Part shown: positions 34,025 to 42,795 of the stretch, one piece after another | Layout of the letters: each line of letters opens with the position of its first letter | Position numbering within the stretch: the stretch's first letter is position 1 | Source of the DNA: Sinorhizobium sp. 8-89 | GTDB taxonomy: Bacteria > Pseudomonadota > Alphaproteobacteria > Rhizobiales > Rhizobiaceae | Assembly (NCBI RefSeq): GCF_030124325.1 | Contig: NZ_JASKLR010000003.1 | Span: forward strand, 124,001-188,000 | Direction of reading: 5' to 3' | DNA length: 64,000 nt | Made by a program: the position numbers and the translations under genes | Notes under the pieces: model-generated | Databases searched by the model: none | What the model was told of the DNA's origin: nothing | Seen by the model: only the letters and a program-made list of their open reading frames with translations

Positions 34025-35770
34025 ATGAAGAAGAAAGCTGAGTGGCCGCGCAAACTCCGTTCGCAGGAATGGTTCGGCGGTACGGGGAAGAATGCCATCA
34101 TGCATCGCTCCTGGATGAAGAACCAGGGGCTACCCGCCGATACTTTCGATGGCCGGCCGATCATCGGCATCTGCAACACCTGGTCGGAGCTCACGCCCTG
34201 CAACGCGCATCTGCGTGACCTTGCCGAGCGCGTGAAGCGCGGCGTCTATGAGGCGGGCGGCTTTCCGGTGGAATTCCCTGTCTTCTCGACGGGGGAAAGC
34301 ACACTCAGGCCGACGGCGATGATGTTCCGCAACCTCGCGGCCATGGATGTCGAAGAAGCGATCCGCGGCAACCCGGTCGATGGCGTCGTGCTGCTCGGCG
34401 GCTGCGACAAGACCACGCCTAGTCTTCTGATGGGGGCGGCGAGCGTCGACATTCCGGCGATCGTCGTCTCCGGCGGACCGATGCTCAACGGCAAATGGCG
34501 CGGCAAGGATGTCGGCTCCGGCACCGCCGTCTGGCAGTTCTCGGAAATGGTCAAGTCCGGCGAGATGTCGCTGGAGGAGTTCATGGACGCCGAGCAGGGC
34601 ATGGCCCGTTCGGCCGGAAGCTGTATGACCATGGGCACGGCCTCGACCATGGCGTCGATGGCCGAAGCGCTCGGCATGACGCTCTCCGGTAACGCCGCTA
34701 TCCCAGCCGTCGATGCACGCCGCCGGGTAATTTCACAGCTCACTGGCCGGCGCATCGTCGAGATGGTCAAGGAAGATCTGAGGCCTTCCGACATCCTGAC
34801 CAAGCAAGCTTTCGAAAACGCCATCCGTGTCAACGGCGCGGTCGGCGGCTCCACCAATGCGGTGCTGCATCTGCTCGCGCTTGCCGGGCGCGTCGGCATC
34901 GATCTTTCTCTTGATGACTGGGATCGGCTTGGCCGCGACGTGCCGACGATCGTCAACCTGCAGCCGTCGGGCAAGTACCTGATGGAGGAGTTCTATTACG
35001 CCGGCGGCTTGCCGGTCGTCATCAAGGCCGTGGCCGAGATGGGGCTTCTGCACAACGACGCAATCACGGTCAGCGGCGACACGATCTGGAACGACGTCAA
35101 GGGCGTCGTCAACTACAACGAAGACGTGATCCTGCCGCGCGAAAAGGCGCTGACGAAATCCGGCGGCATCGCGGTGCTGCGCGGCAACCTTGCTCCTAGG
35201 GGCGCCGTGCTGAAGCCGTCCGCCGCATCGCCGCAGCTGATGCAGCACAAGGGCCGCGCGGTCGTCTTCGAAAGCATCGAGGACTATCACGCGCGCATCA
35301 ACCGTGAAGATCTCGACATCGACGAGACCTGCATCATGGTGCTGAAATATTGCGGTCCGAAGGGATATCCCGGCATGGCCGAGGTCGGCAACATGGGCCT
35401 GCCGCCGAAAGTCTTGAAGAAGGGCATCACGGACATGATCCGTATTTCCGATGCTCGTATGTCTGGAACGGCCTATGGCACGGTTATCCTTCACACGGCA
35501 CCCGAAGCCGCCGAGGGGGGGCCGCTGGCGCTCGTCGAAAACGGCGACCTGATCGAAGTCGACATCCCGAACCGCACGCTTCACCTCGACGTTTCGGATG
35601 AGGAGCTTGCCCGCCGTCGCGCGGCGTGGGTCTCGCCGGTTCAGCCGCTGACTGGCGGTTACGGCGGGCTCTACATCAAGACGGTCATGCAGGCCGACAC
35701 CGGTGCCGACCTCGACTTTCTCATCGGCGCGCGCGGCGATCGCATCCCGATGGACCGCGACAGCCATTGA
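34025..35770 (+). CDS. IlvD/Edd-family dehydratase, probable L-arabonate dehydratase
   Basis: A 581-residue iron-sulfur dehydratase of the IlvD/Edd family, in the sugar-acid branch that includes arabonate and xylonate dehydratases. Candidate cluster ligands are Cys in GICNTWSELTPCN near 58, GGCDKTTPS near 130 and AGSCMTMGTAST near 200. VGGSTNAVLHLLALAGR and ARMSGTAYGTVILHTAPEAA near 480 are conserved. Length suits the sugar-acid group. With ChvE-GguAB, GguC and the semialdehyde dehydrogenase it would form the non-phosphorylating L-arabinose route; arabinose dehydrogenase and lactonase are not in the window. The ATG at 34025 (MKKKAEWPRK) has AAAGAGGAAA upstream. Confidence 0.88.
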   Translation: MKKKAEWPRKLRSQEWFGGTGKNAIMHRSWMKNQGLPADTFDGRPIIGICNTWSELTPCNAHLRDLAERVKRGVYEAGGFPVEFPVFSTGESTLRPTAMMFRNLAAMDVEEAIRGNPVDGVVLLGGCDKTTPSLLMGAASVDIPAIVVSGGPMLNGKWRGKDVGSGTAVWQFSEMVKSGEMSLEEFMDAEQGMARSAGSCMTMGTASTMASMAEALGMTLSGNAAIPAVDARRRVISQLTGRRIVEMVKEDLRPSDILTKQAFENAIRVNGAVGGSTNAVLHLLALAGRVGIDLSLDDWDRLGRDVPTIVNLQPSGKYLMEEFYYAGGLPVVIKAVAEMGLLHNDAITVSGDTIWNDVKGVVNYNEDVILPREKALTKSGGIAVLRGNLAPRGAVLKPSAASPQLMQHKGRAVVFESIEDYHARINREDLDIDETCIMVLKYCGPKGYPGMAEVGNMGLPPKVLKKGITDMIRISDARMSGTAYGTVILHTAPEAAEGGPLALVENGDLIEVDIPNRTLHLDVSDEELARRRAAWVSPVQPLTGGYGGLYIKTVMQADTGADLDFLIGARGDRIPMDRDSH

Positions 35771-35778
35771 TCAGAGTT

Positions 35779-35807
35779 GACCGCTCCGCCATCCGGCGAG
35801 GGCGGTC
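35779..35807 (+). terminator. Terminator after the arabinose operon
   Basis: GACCGC (35779-35784) and GCGGTC (35802-35807) with inner CGCC/GGCG, followed by GAAATCGCCTTTT. Nine bases after the dehydratase stop. Confidence 0.6.
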
Positions 35808-35862
35808 GAAATCGCCTTTTGGTAGGAGTTTCCGCCAAATGCCCCGCTACCTAATCCTCTCC

Positions 35863-35946
35863 CCGCCGTCGGGGAGGAGCGGGCGTGCGGCTTGCTCCTT
35901 CTCCCCGTCAAAACGGGGAGAAGGTCGCGGCAGCGGGATGAGGGGC
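35863..35946. repeat. Intergenic repeat of the CCTTCTCCCCGT/ACGGGGAGAAGG family (copy 1)
   Basis: A 12-base stem CCTTCTCCCCGT (35897-35908) / ACGGGGAGAAGG (35913-35924) with a CAAA loop, flanked by CTCTCCCCGCC on the left and GCGGGATGAGGGGCG on the right. Related copies at 59552-59665 and 62041-62165. Here it lies between two operons and overlaps no gene. Confidence 0.75.
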
Positions 35947-35969
35947 GGACGGCAAACTCCTCTGGCCGT

Positions 35970-36818
35970 CTACTGGCTCTGAATTTGGCTCTGCTCGCCC
36001 TGACTCTGGCTCTGCGTCTGCCCCTGCTTCTCGACCGTTACGGCCACCTTCAGCGTTTCGCTGGCCGCGCCGTGCACCAATCCGGAAATCGGCGCCGCAT
36101 CCCGGTAGCAGAGGCCCGAGGCGATGCGGACATAGCGGTCGTCCGGGCAGACCTTGTTTGCGGCGTCGAAGCCAACCCAACCGAGGCCGGCGAGATGGAC
36201 CTCCGCCCAGGCATGACTCGCCGTCTGCTCGGGATGGCCTTCCATCATAAGATAGCCGGAAAGATAACGGGCGGGGAGGCCGAGCGAGCGGGTGGCGGAA
36301 ATCAGGATATGGGCATGGTCCTGACAGACACCCTTGCCGCGCTCCAGCGCCTCCTCTGCGGTGGTCTCGGTTCGCGTGTCGCCGGCCTTGTATTCGACCG
36401 TTTCGTGAATGATCGCCATCAGTGAATGCACGCGCTCGAGGTCGGTTTCGCCTTCGGCCGATTTCGCGAGATCGCGGATCAGCTTCCCCGCTCTGCTGAG
36501 CGGTGTTTCGCGCGCATAGAGCCACAGCGGCACGTAGGAGTGATGCGGGCCGAAAACACCGGCGCGATCCTCCGTCTCGACCTCGCCGCTTGCGACGATC
36601 CGAATGGCCGTGCGGTCTCCCTCGATGCTGACGAGATGCGTGCGATTGCCGAAGTGGTCGTCGAAGGATACCTCGACCGCTGCGCCCTCGACGCGCGTCT
36701 GCCAGTTCAGGACCGTCTGGCCGACCTGCGTCGTCGGTGTCAGTCGCAGCCGCTGCAGGGCATATTGCACCGGTTCATCGTAGTGGTATTCGGTCGTGTG
36801 GCTGATTTTCAGGTGCAT
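35970..36818 (-). CDS. Transglutaminase-like cysteine peptidase family protein
   Basis: A 282-residue transglutaminase-core protein. It starts with an N-terminal beta domain (MHLKISHTTEYHYDEPVQYALQRLRLTP), typical of bacterial transglutaminase-like proteins. The catalytic triad is in GVCQDHAH (Cys, near 170), TASHAWAEV (His, near 205) and VGFDAANK (Asp, near 222). The last 20 residues are Gln/Ser-rich. It is the last gene of the triad ATP-grasp / alpha-E / transglutaminase. Bioinformatic work (Iyer, Aravind and co-workers) linked such triads to peptide or amide bond formation and cleavage. ATG 36818 with AGGAGAAGA upstream. Confidence 0.88.
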   Translation of the reverse strand: MHLKISHTTEYHYDEPVQYALQRLRLTPTTQVGQTVLNWQTRVEGAAVEVSFDDHFGNRTHLVSIEGDRTAIRIVASGEVETEDRAGVFGPHHSYVPLWLYARETPLSRAGKLIRDLAKSAEGETDLERVHSLMAIIHETVEYKAGDTRTETTAEEALERGKGVCQDHAHILISATRSLGLPARYLSGYLMMEGHPEQTASHAWAEVHLAGLGWVGFDAANKVCPDDRYVRIASGLCYRDAAPISGLVHGAASETLKVAVTVEKQGQTQSQSQGEQSQIQSQ

Positions 36819-36834
36819 CTTCTTCTCCTGAAGC

Positions 36835-37776
36835 TCAGTGGTAGAACCTATAACCGTCGGAGATTTCCTGTCCCAGACGGTTGTTGTCGCTGATGAACTC
36901 CTCGAGATATTCGTGCAGCCCCTGGTCCATGATGTTGGTGATCGAGCGGCTGCGCAGCGACGCGAGCGTCTGTTCGGCCGTCGCGTGGGCGGCGTGCGTT
37001 TCGCCGTATTCCCGCGCAAGATAGCCGAGATTGCTCACGATCTTCTCGTAGCAGTAGGCGAGCGAGCGCGGCATGCGGCCATTGGAAATCAGGAAATCGG
37101 CAATGTTCGATGGCCGCAATTCGGCGTCGTAGACCCAGCCATAGGCGCGATGGGCGGAAACGGAGCGCAGGATCGACTCCCACTGCACATTATCCATCGA
37201 CGAGCCGACAGCGGCGACGGCCGGCAGCAGCACATAATATTTCACGTCGAGAATGCGCGCCGTATTGTCCGCCCGCTCTATGAAGGTTCCGATGCGCGAG
37301 AAGTTGAAGATCTCGTTTCTGAGCATGGTGCCGTGGAAGGCCCCGCGGATGAGACCGGCGCAACGCTTGATCGTATCGATGATCTCCGGCAGATCGGCCG
37401 GCCGCGCCTTCTTCGCCAGCATCGCCTTCATCTCGATCCAGCATTCGTTGGTCGCCTCCCAGGTCTCGCGCGTCAGCGCCGTGCGGACCATGCGGGCGTT
37501 GTGGCGTCCCGCCTCGATGCAGGACATGACGCTCGACGAATTGGCGCGGTCGCGCAGCAGGAAGTCGATGGCATCGCTGCTCGTCAGCGTGTCGTGCACC
37601 TCGTCATAGAGTTCGCGCACACCGGCGCTCTGCAGCACGCCGTCCCAGTCATCCTCGGTCGCTTCGCTGCGGGTCAGCGACATGCGCAGGCCCGCGTCAA
37701 TCAGGCGGGCGCCGTTCTCCGCGCGCTCGATATAGCGAAACATCCAGTAGAGGCCGTTCGCGGTTCTTCCCAACAT
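36835..37776 (-). CDS. Alpha-E domain protein (DUF403)
   Basis: A 313-residue helix-rich protein of the alpha-E family. It begins MLGRTANGLYWMFRYIERAENGARLIDAG, the universal N-terminus of the group, and later has WEATNECW, IERADNTARILDVKYY and SNIADFLISNGRMPRSL. The repeated ERAENxAR/ERADNTAR motifs suggest an internally duplicated helical bundle. The function is unproven; it always accompanies a circularly permuted ATP-grasp protein. The gap to the upstream ATP-grasp stop is 4 bases and to the downstream transglutaminase start 16 bases, so all three are one operon. Confidence 0.88.
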   Translation of the reverse strand: MLGRTANGLYWMFRYIERAENGARLIDAGLRMSLTRSEATEDDWDGVLQSAGVRELYDEVHDTLTSSDAIDFLLRDRANSSSVMSCIEAGRHNARMVRTALTRETWEATNECWIEMKAMLAKKARPADLPEIIDTIKRCAGLIRGAFHGTMLRNEIFNFSRIGTFIERADNTARILDVKYYVLLPAVAAVGSSMDNVQWESILRSVSAHRAYGWVYDAELRPSNIADFLISNGRMPRSLAYCYEKIVSNLGYLAREYGETHAAHATAEQTLASLRSRSITNIMDQGLHEYLEEFISDNNRLGQEISDGYRFYH

Positions 37777-37780
37777 GGCG

Positions 37781-39217
37781 TCAGTCCTCCAGTACCCAGG
37801 TGTCCTTGGTGCCGCCGCCCTGGCTGGAATTCACCACCAGCGAGCCGGCCTTCAGGGCGACGCGCGTCAAGCCGCCGGGGATGATCTGCACCTTGTCGGA
37901 GACGAGCACGTAGGGACGCAGGTCGACGTGGCGAGGGGCGATGCCCTTGTTGACGAGGATCGGAACGGTGGAGAGCGACAATGTCGGCTGGGCGATGTAA
38001 TTGCCGGGGCGCGCTTTCAGCTTCTCGGCGAAGATGGTCCGCTCCTTTCTTGTCGCCGTCGGACCGACGAGCATGCCGTAGCCGCCGGAACCGTGGACTT
38101 CCTTGATCACCAGTTCCTCGATGTGTTCGAGCACGTATTTGAGGCTCTGCGGTTCCGAACAGCGCCAGGTCGGCACGTTTTCGAGCAAGGGCTTGCGGCC
38201 GGTATAGAATTCGACGATCTCCGGCATGTAGGAATAGATCGCCTTGTCGTCCGAAATGCCGGTACCGGGCGCGTTGGCGATCGTGATGTTGCCCGCCCGG
38301 TAGACGTCCATGATCCCGGGAATGCCGAGTGCGGAATCCGGCCGGAAGGTGAGGGGATCGAGGAAATCGTCGTCGACGCGGCGGTAGAGCACGTCGATCG
38401 CCTCGTAGCCGCGTGTCGTGCGCATCTTAACCTTGCCGTCGATGACACGGAGATCAGAGCCCTCAACCAGTTCGACACCCATCATGTCCGCAAGGAAGGC
38501 GTGTTCGTAGAAGGCGGAATTGTAGATGCCGGGGGTAAGCACAGCGACGCGCGGCTTGCCGCTGCAGCCGGGCGGCGCCAGCGAGGCGAGGCTCTGGCGA
38601 AGCAGATAGGGATAGTTCTCGACCGGCCGCACGCGGTTCTGATGAAACAACTCCGGGAACATCTGCATCATGGTTTCCCGGTTTTCCAGCATGTAGCTCA
38701 CGCCGGACGGTGTGCGGGCGTTGTCCTCCAGGACGTAGAACTGATCTTCGCCGGTGCGCACGATATCGGTGCCGACGATGTGCGTGTAGACGCCGCCCGG
38801 CGGCCTGAAGCCGATCATTTGCGGCAGGAAGGCGTCGTTCTTCTCTATCAATTCGCGCGGGATGCGGCCGGCGCGGACGATCTCCTGCTTGTGGTAGATG
38901 TCGTCGAGGAAGGCGTTGAGGGCGATGACGCGCTGCTCGATGCCTTGCGCCAGCTTGCGCCACTCTCGGCCGGAAATAATGCGGGGGATGAGGTCGAAGG
39001 GGATGAGCTTTTCGGAGGAGTCTGCGTGTCCGTAGACCGCGAAGGTAATGCCCGTCTTGCGGAAGATGTTCTCAGCTTCCTTTGATTTCGCTATGAGCCG
39101 ATTTCTGTCCTGGCTGGCATACCATTCATTGTAGGTCGAATATGGCTGGCGCGGGCTGCTGTCCGCATTCATCATTTCGTCAAATGCCAAAGGCGTGGTC
39201 CCCTTATTTTCGACCAT
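37781..39217 (-). CDS. Circularly permuted type 2 ATP-grasp protein
   Basis: A 478-residue protein of the DUF404/DUF407 circularly permuted ATP-grasp group. Conserved parts are YRARDRNRL-like ASQDRNRLIAKSKEAENIFRKTGITFAVYG, LFHQNRVRPVENYPYLLRQSL, LTPGIYNSAFYEHAFLADMMGVELVEGSDL, TRGYEAIDVLYRRVDDDFLDPLTF, NAPGTGISDDKAIYSY and VIKEVHGSGGYGMLVG, the last being the ATP-grasp nucleotide loop. Predicted to ligate an amino acid or peptide through an acyl-phosphate; substrate unknown. The ATG at 39217 (MVENKGTTPL) is chosen; the frame is open upstream to 39508 but has no family support there. First gene of the triad. Confidence 0.87.
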   Translation of the reverse strand: MVENKGTTPLAFDEMMNADSSPRQPYSTYNEWYASQDRNRLIAKSKEAENIFRKTGITFAVYGHADSSEKLIPFDLIPRIISGREWRKLAQGIEQRVIALNAFLDDIYHKQEIVRAGRIPRELIEKNDAFLPQMIGFRPPGGVYTHIVGTDIVRTGEDQFYVLEDNARTPSGVSYMLENRETMMQMFPELFHQNRVRPVENYPYLLRQSLASLAPPGCSGKPRVAVLTPGIYNSAFYEHAFLADMMGVELVEGSDLRVIDGKVKMRTTRGYEAIDVLYRRVDDDFLDPLTFRPDSALGIPGIMDVYRAGNITIANAPGTGISDDKAIYSYMPEIVEFYTGRKPLLENVPTWRCSEPQSLKYVLEHIEELVIKEVHGSGGYGMLVGPTATRKERTIFAEKLKARPGNYIAQPTLSLSTVPILVNKGIAPRHVDLRPYVLVSDKVQIIPGGLTRVALKAGSLVVNSSQGGGTKDTWVLED

Positions 39218-39440
39218 TTGAGTACAATGGTTGATGCAATGCAAGAAGCGTGCACATTCGCGGATCAAGAATTTTCGAGCTGCCTTCGATGTCTTTCCGG
39301 ACGAGGTTACTGCCGCCGCGAACGGCCGAAATCCGCAGCCGATGGGGTTTATGTTCCAGGCGACCCTCCGCGTGCGTCGGGAAATCAGCAGATGCTCGAA
39401 ATTTAAGCATTTCGGCGGGCAGGCGATGGGAGGAACCGAG
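39218..39440. promoter_or_regulatory. Divergent promoter region of ATP-grasp operon and GyrI-like gene
   Basis: 223 bases between divergent genes. AT-rich TTGAGTACAATGGTTGATGC is near 39218. No operator-like dyad was found. Confidence 0.35.
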
Positions 39441-39902
39441 ATGGCTATATCGTTCGAAATCGTGCAACGACCGGCGCAGAGGATCACCGGCCACCTCTGG
39501 GAGGGCACCTTTGTCGAAGCGGCCGACGGCGCCGTCCGCCGCCTTATCGCCGAAACGCAGGAACATCGCCGGCGCGCTTATCCGCACGATCATTCGGCGC
39601 TCATCGGTCTCTCCTGGAATGACCGGTCCGACGGGTTCCGCTACCTCGTCGGCTATGTAGGCGAGGACGACAGGACCTTCACCCAGCCGCAGCATGTGGA
39701 CCTGCCGGCCATGCGTCTGGCGACGACGATCCATCGTCCTGAAAGCTCTGATGTTTTCGTGGACTATCGGAAGATGTTGGATTGGATTGCCGCCGAGGGG
39801 CACGTCGTCGATACGACGCATCTCCACTATCGCGAGGAATACGAGGCAGGTTTCGTTTCGCCCTCGACATCGTCGCTGCGGCTGATGGTTCCGATCCGCT
39901 GA
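39441..39902 (+). CDS. GyrI-like / AraC effector-binding domain protein
   Basis: A 153-residue stand-alone effector-binding domain of the GyrI/SOUL-like group. It opens MAISFEIVQRPAQRITGHLWEGTF and ends THLHYREEYEAGFVSPSTSSLRLMVPIR, matching the C-terminal barrel end of such domains. Similar proteins bind small hydrophobic ligands or protect gyrase; the ligand is unknown here. The ATG at 39441 follows GGGAGGAACC; the open frame before it (from 39231) is not protein-like. It is divergent from the ATP-grasp operon with 223 bases between. Confidence 0.7.
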   Translation: MAISFEIVQRPAQRITGHLWEGTFVEAADGAVRRLIAETQEHRRRAYPHDHSALIGLSWNDRSDGFRYLVGYVGEDDRTFTQPQHVDLPAMRLATTIHRPESSDVFVDYRKMLDWIAAEGHVVDTTHLHYREEYEAGFVSPSTSSLRLMVPIR

Positions 39903-40026
39903 TCCAAGCATCAGAAAAATTGCTTTGACCGACGGCGGCCTGCGCTTTACGCGACTCGCGTATCAGCCTTGCGACCTTCTGCATCCGGATGATTCGTCGC
40001 GATAGTCCCCAGCCACGGAAAAATCG

Positions 40027-40908
40027 ATGACGCTTGCCCGTCTGGCTCCGGCCATCTTCGTTCTGCTCTGGTCTACCGGCTGGGTTGTCGCCAAATACGC
40101 GGCCTTTTTCGCCGATCCGCTGACCTTTCTCGTGCTGCGCTATGCCTTTGCGATCCTGCTGTTCATTGGCTTCTGTGTCGCGACGGGCGCTCGCTGGCCC
40201 CGCTCCTGGTCGGTGATCGGTCACGCCATCGTGTCGGGAATGTTTCTCCACGGTCTCTATCTCGGCGCCGTGTGGTGGGCGATCGGGCAGGGCGTGCCGG
40301 CGGCGATTTCCGGCATCATCGCCGGATTGCAGCCATTGATGACCGCGACAGTCGCGCCGTTCCTGATTGGTGAAAACTTGACGCGGCAGCAGCAGATCGG
40401 GCTGGTGCTCGGATTTTTCGGCATTGCGCTCGCCGTGCTGCCGAAGATGGTGGCGATCGATACCGCAACGACGCCGATCCAGATCCTGCCCGTCGTCGTC
40501 AATGTTCTGGGCATGGCGGCGGTCACCTACGGCACGCTTTATCAGAAACGACATCTACAGAATGGAGACATCCGTGCGATCGCGACGCTGCAATATGCCG
40601 GCGCCCTGATCGTCACCATTCCCCTTGCGCTGGCGCTTGAGGACCTGCACGTGACCTGGAACCTTCAGCTTGTCGCCGCGCTTGCCTGGTCGGTGCTCGG
40701 CCTGTCGATGGGCGCGATCGCGCTCCTGCTCTATCTCATCCGCCGCGGACAAGTATCGCGGGCCGCTTCGCTGATCTACTTGGTTCCGCCGCTTGCGGCC
40801 GTCCAGGCGGCGCTTTTCTTCGGCGAGGCGCTGACGTTGCCGATGGTTGTCGGCACGGTGATTGCCGTCGCTGGCGTCTATCTCACCAATCGCAAGCAGA
40901 AGGCATAA
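40027..40908 (+). CDS. EamA/DMT-family membrane transporter
   Basis: A 293-residue inner-membrane transporter with about ten hydrophobic helices in two EamA halves (about 1-135 and 150-288). First helix LAPAIFVLLWSTGWVVAKYA; second-half start VNVLGMAAVTYGTLYQKRH. The N-terminal WSTGWVVAKY and central GIIAGLQPLMTATVAPFL are typical of the drug/metabolite exporter superfamily. Substrate not predictable. Spaced 124 bases after the GyrI-like gene. ATG 40027 has ACGGAAAAATC before it. Followed by a bidirectional terminator shared with rhlE. Confidence 0.87.
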   Translation: MTLARLAPAIFVLLWSTGWVVAKYAAFFADPLTFLVLRYAFAILLFIGFCVATGARWPRSWSVIGHAIVSGMFLHGLYLGAVWWAIGQGVPAAISGIIAGLQPLMTATVAPFLIGENLTRQQQIGLVLGFFGIALAVLPKMVAIDTATTPIQILPVVVNVLGMAAVTYGTLYQKRHLQNGDIRAIATLQYAGALIVTIPLALALEDLHVTWNLQLVAALAWSVLGLSMGAIALLLYLIRRGQVSRAASLIYLVPPLAAVQAALFFGEALTLPMVVGTVIAVAGVYLTNRKQKA

Positions 40909-40913
40909 AAAGA

Positions 40914-40938
40914 ACGGCGGGCCGAAACGACCCGCCGT
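40914..40938. terminator. Bidirectional terminator between EamA gene and rhlE
   Basis: ACGGCGGG (40914-40921) and CCCGCCGT (40931-40938) with a nine-base loop, A-rich on the left and T-containing on the right. Confidence 0.75.
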
Positions 40939-40962
40939 GCTTTGTAAAATAGCGCCTTTCGA

Positions 40963-42495
40963 TCAGCCCTGATGGCCGCGATTGCCGCCACCGGCGCCGC
41001 GACGCATGACTTGGCCGCGGTGCTCGCCGCCCTGACCCTCGGGGCGTCCGCCCCTGTTGCGGTCACGCCATTCGCCCTGCTTCTGACCGGGACGACCGTG
41101 GTGCTTCTTGCCTTCGTGATTGCGGTTGCCTTCCGAGCGGCCGTCGCTGTGAGGCTGGCCGGCGGGACGCTGGCCACGGCGTTCCTGTTGCGGACGGTCG
41201 TCGCGCAGCAGGTCGTCGCCGGCAAAGCTGCTCGGAGCCAGCGCCGACTGGCGTGCCGGACGTTCGCGATGCGGGCGCCCTTCCTGGCGGTGGCCGCCGC
41301 CGTTGCCGCGATGCTGACCATTGCCGCGGCCACCGCGTCCCTTGGACGGACGCGCCTGGTCGGCGGGTGCCTCGCCGCTGGCTACAGCAATGTTGATGCC
41401 CATCAGCTTCTCGATGTCGCGCAGCAGGCGGATCTCGTCCGGCGCGCAGAAGGCGATGGCGATGCCGTCGCGACCGTTGCGGGCCGTTCTGCCGATGCGG
41501 TGGACATAGGCGTCCGGAACTTCCGGCAGGTCATAGTTGTAGACATGGGTGACGCCTGGAATGTCGATGCCCCGAGCGGCGACGTCAGTTGCAACGAGCA
41601 CGCGGATTTCGCCGTCGCGGAAGGCTTTCAGCGCACGCTCGCGCTGGCCCTGGCTCTTGTTACCGTGGATTGAGGCGGCCTTGAAGCCGACGTGGTCCAG
41701 ATGCTTCATCAGCTTCTCGGCGCCGTGCTTGGTACGGCTGAAGATCAGCGACAGGCCGTCGGGATTGGCCGTCAGCGTCTGCTTGAGGATTACCGTCTTC
41801 AGGTCCTTGCCCGGAACGAAATGGACATATTGCTCGACCTTGTCGGCGGCCTTGCCCGGGGGCGTGACCTCGACCTTGACCGGATCGGTCAGGTACTCGC
41901 CGGCAAGCTCTGCGATCTGCTTCGGCATGGTTGCCGAGAAGAGCAGGGTCTGGCGGTTCTTCGGCACCAGCTTCGAGATCTTGCGCAGGTCGTGGATGAA
42001 GCCGAGGTCAAGCATCTGGTCGGCCTCGTCGAGGACGAGATAGCGAGCCTGGGTCAACGTCACTGCTTTGCGGGCAACGAGATCGAGGAGACGGCCAGGG
42101 GTCGCGACCAGAATGTCGACGCCACGGGCGAGCTGTTCAGTCTGCTTGTTGATCGAGACGCCACCGACGACGACGCCGATCTTGAGCGGGCTCTTCTTCA
42201 CGAAAAGCTTCAAGTTGGCGGCGATCTGGTTCACCAGTTCGCGGGTCGGTGCAAGCACGAGAGCGCGGATGTTGCGCGGATCGGGACGTTTACCGTCGGC
42301 AACGAGCTTCTCGATCATCGGCAGGCCAAAAGCAGCGGTCTTGCCGGTGCCCGTCTGTGCGAGGCCAATGAGATCATGGCCTTTCAAGACCAGCGGGATG
42401 GCCTGCGCCTGGATCGGCGTCGGCTTTTCGAAGCTATTGGCGGAGAGTGTCGCCAGAATATGCTCGGAAAGACCAAGCTCTTTAAAAGTGGACAA
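40963..42495 (-). CDS. rhlE: DEAD-box RNA helicase (RhlE group)
   Basis: A 510-residue ATP-dependent RNA helicase. Motifs in order: Q-motif FEKPTPIQAQAIP, I AQTGTGKT (about 42-49), Ia PTRELVNQI, II VLDEADQMLD, III FSATMP, IV IFSRTKH, V ATDVAARGIDIPGV and VI HRIGRTARNGRDG. After about residue 385 comes a 125-residue low-complexity tail rich in Gly, Arg, His, Gln and Glu (RGNGQHRGNGGGHRQ and others), the RNA-binding extension of the RhlE/CsdA type. Start is a TTG at 42495 with AAAGG upstream, giving MSTFKELGLSEH; an upstream in-frame TTG (42519) adds eight residues. Role: structured-RNA remodelling, ribosome assembly and cold growth. Confidence 0.9.
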   Translation of the reverse strand: MSTFKELGLSEHILATLSANSFEKPTPIQAQAIPLVLKGHDLIGLAQTGTGKTAAFGLPMIEKLVADGKRPDPRNIRALVLAPTRELVNQIAANLKLFVKKSPLKIGVVVGGVSINKQTEQLARGVDILVATPGRLLDLVARKAVTLTQARYLVLDEADQMLDLGFIHDLRKISKLVPKNRQTLLFSATMPKQIAELAGEYLTDPVKVEVTPPGKAADKVEQYVHFVPGKDLKTVILKQTLTANPDGLSLIFSRTKHGAEKLMKHLDHVGFKAASIHGNKSQGQRERALKAFRDGEIRVLVATDVAARGIDIPGVTHVYNYDLPEVPDAYVHRIGRTARNGRDGIAIAFCAPDEIRLLRDIEKLMGINIAVASGEAPADQARPSKGRGGRGNGQHRGNGGGHRQEGRPHRERPARQSALAPSSFAGDDLLRDDRPQQERRGQRPAGQPHSDGRSEGNRNHEGKKHHGRPGQKQGEWRDRNRGGRPEGQGGEHRGQVMRRGAGGGNRGHQG

Positions 42496-42795
42496 TGCAT
42501 ATACCTTTCGGGGCGCCAAGCGCTCTCGCCGGAACAGCGGGATGCGGTTCCGGTGTCGTCTGGCGTCAAGAACCCCGCGTGAATTGGGAACTTGTGGGTT
42601 AAAGAAAAATCGTCAAGCGCCTGTGCTGCCGCCGATTTCGGCGAATGTTTGCGCTTTTCCTTCTTCACGGCTTAACAGTGGTTGCCGAGGGCGCGCTCAC
42701 GCGGCGGCCGGAAGGTGACGCTGCGACCATGTCGTTGTTTTGGCCGGAAAAGTCAAGGTCTATCTTTTCGCACGTGCGAAAAAGCGGTTCGATTT

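Noticed and set aside
35863-35946. CRISPR or transposon end
   Set aside because: Single hairpin unit with dispersed relatives, no regular spacing and no transposase; treated as an intergenic repeat.
39231-39440. N-terminal extension of the GyrI-like protein
   Set aside because: Cys/Arg-rich shadow sequence in a divergent promoter; GGGAGGA marks the ATG at 39441.
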